From Paracoccaceae bacterium (GTDB taxonomy: Bacteria; Pseudomonadota; Alphaproteobacteria; Rhodobacterales; Rhodobacteraceae): 16,166 nt of DNA. The number at the start of each line of letters is the position of its first letter. Within the stretch, counting starts at the first letter, position 1. Under the pieces are notes generated by a model, which ran no database searches, had not been told where the DNA came from, and saw only the letters and a program-made list of their open reading frames with translations. A program made the position numbers and the translations under genes. Where the stretch lies: assembly GCA_011523445.1 (NCBI GenBank), contig WTGT01000328.1, positions 1-16,166 on the forward strand. Direction: 5' to 3'. Below are positions 14,950 through 16,166 of this stretch, piece by piece.

Positions 14950-16011
14950 TCAGTAAATGCGTGCTTCGGTAGTCCGGTCAAAAAGGTAAATTGCCTGTTC
15001 CTCAAAGAGAAGCTTAACCTTGGTTTTTGGTGCGATTGCACCCTCCCCTTTTGTTTCAACAACTATTTTCTCTTGGGTGGGAGTAAGCAGATAATCATAG
15101 GTAACTCCACCCAATTTTTCAGACAACTCGGTAATTAACTCGGACTCACCAGGTTCTATTGAGAGGTCTTGGGGACGTAATCCAACAATTACCTTGGTAC
15201 CATCTTCCGGCAGGGTGGCTGAAGTTTTATAGATAGTATCTCCAAGCGGTCCAATCTGAACTCCACCATCCTTTATCGTCCCGTCAAGAAAGTTCATACT
15301 CGGTGAACCAATAAACCCTGCGACAAACTTGTTTGCCGGATTATTGTATAACTCCATAGGTGCCCCGGTCTGTTCAACAATTCCATCTCTGAGTACGACT
15401 ATCTTATCAGCAAGGGTCATTGCCTCGACCTGATCATGGGTTACATAGATCATGGTCACATCCATCTCATTGTGCAAACGGGCAATTTCCACCCGCATTT
15501 CAACCCTTAACTCGGCATCCAGATTTGATAATGGTTCATCAAAGAGAAATACTTCGGGACCTCTGACAATAGCCCTTCCAATTGCTACTCTTTGACGCTG
15601 ACCACCTGAAAGTGCTTTCGGTTTGCGATGTATATAGTCAGTCAATCTCAAGATATCGGCTGCATTCCTGACCTTTTCGTTGATCTCGGATTTGGGAACC
15701 TTGTTCATTTTGAGACCAAAGCCCAGATTTTGCTCGACAGTCATGTGCGGGTAAAGGGCATATGTCTGAAAAACCATTGCGATGCCCCGATCGGCAGGAT
15801 CAACATTGGTAACGTCCCTTGGTCCTATGTTGATTGTTCCACTTGTCGTTTCCTCCAAACCTGCAATCATCCTCAGCAAGGTAGATTTGCCACAACCTGA
15901 AGGACCTACAAACACACAGAACTCACCTTCCTTGATTTCCAGGTCTATTCCATGGATGACTTCAACATCCCCATAATTCTTATAAACCGAATTTAAACTT
16001 ACACCCGACAT
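14950..16011 (-). CDS. Sugar ABC transporter ATPase, MalK/UgpC family
   Basis: A 353-residue ATPase of a second carbohydrate importer. The motifs are Walker A G-P-S-G-C-G-K-S at 36-43, Q-loop Gln82, signature L-S-G-G-Q at 134-138, Walker B V-F-L-F-D-E at 154-159, and switch His192 in V-T-H-D-Q. The C-terminal TOBE-type region is complete, with G-L-R-P-Q-D-L in its usual place. The stretch R-V-E-M-R-V-E-I-A-R-L-H marks it as the UgpC/MsmX type, differing from A-T-R-L-E-I in the other ATPase, so the two are not a recent duplication. The start is ATG 16011, with AGGAAG about 7 nt upstream; a TTG one codon earlier is less likely. Its permeases and binding protein are not in the window and may lie beyond position 16166. 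The nearby dehydratase suggests an aldose or sugar-acid importer. Confidence 0.92.
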   Translation of the reverse strand: MSGVSLNSVYKNYGDVEVIHGIDLEIKEGEFCVFVGPSGCGKSTLLRMIAGLEETTSGTINIGPRDVTNVDPADRGIAMVFQTYALYPHMTVEQNLGFGLKMNKVPKSEINEKVRNAADILRLTDYIHRKPKALSGGQRQRVAIGRAIVRGPEVFLFDEPLSNLDAELRVEMRVEIARLHNEMDVTMIYVTHDQVEAMTLADKIVVLRDGIVEQTGAPMELYNNPANKFVAGFIGSPSMNFLDGTIKDGGVQIGPLGDTIYKTSATLPEDGTKVIVGLRPQDLSIEPGESELITELSEKLGGVTYDYLLTPTQEKIVVETKGEGAIAPKTKVKLLFEEQAIYLFDRTTEARIY

Positions 16012-16166
16012 CAAAATCTTCCTAAAATCCTGTCACAAAGTTTGAACGCTAAAATAAAATAATGCTGTATTACTTTACTAAAATTTTCTTCAATCAAAAC
16101 CAACAATTCAACCCATTGATCGTATTTAATTGTAAATCAAGCCTTTCCAAAGGTATGAAAAATTCC

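Noticed and set aside
1..16166. CRISPR arrays, tRNA genes, insertion sequences, phage or plasmid genes.
   Set aside because: I looked for regularly spaced repeats, tRNA-like cloverleafs and transposase or integrase motifs by eye and saw none.

Overview
The window looks like an accessory sugar-catabolism region of a Gram-negative bacterium, most likely an alphaproteobacterium. The main reason is the periplasmic-binding-protein ABC importer of the rhizobial ThuEFGK/AglEFGK type. A dehydratase close to the Rhizobium L-arabonate dehydratase and the ATP-grasp/alpha-E/transglutaminase cassette also fit. Base composition leans towards AT. The taxonomic placement is an inference from family resemblance only; there is no rRNA or other marker gene here.

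Region 1 (1-8948, + strand) is an oligosaccharide utilisation cluster. It holds the tail of a GH4 glycosidase, a short broken reading frame resembling the N-terminus of a flavin-dependent halogenase, and a cytoplasmic GH2 beta-glycosidase. These are followed by a complete ABC importer (binding protein, two permeases, ATPase) and a second, complete GH4 glycosidase. The likely logic is periplasmic capture and import of an oligosaccharide, then cytoplasmic hydrolysis of alpha linkages by the NAD/metal-dependent GH4 enzymes and of beta linkages by the GH2 enzyme. A hairpin between the binding-protein and permease genes may help keep the binding protein in excess. No transcriptional regulator lies in the window.

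Region 2 (9214-12685, + strand) is a tightly packed three-gene cassette: circularly permuted ATP-grasp, alpha-E domain protein and transglutaminase-like protein. The second gene starts 2 nt after the first and the third overlaps the second by 1 nt. This combination recurs in bacteria and has been predicted to make or process a peptide or amide-linked modification. Its biochemistry is, to my knowledge, poorly defined. It is the most interesting part of the window, but it is a known conserved neighbourhood and not a new system.

Region 3 (12918-16011, - strand) runs convergently. It holds an IlvD/Edd-family sugar-acid dehydratase, most similar to L-arabonate dehydratase, and upstream of it a second MalK/UgpC-type ABC ATPase whose permeases are not in the window. 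A 322-bp gap with two inverted repeats separates the two genes, so the dehydratase may have its own promoter.

I found no tRNA, rRNA, CRISPR array, insertion sequence or phage gene. I did not find a clearly undescribed system. The best leads are the ATP-grasp cassette, the halogenase-like remnant and several strong uncharacterised inverted repeats in the intergenic regions.
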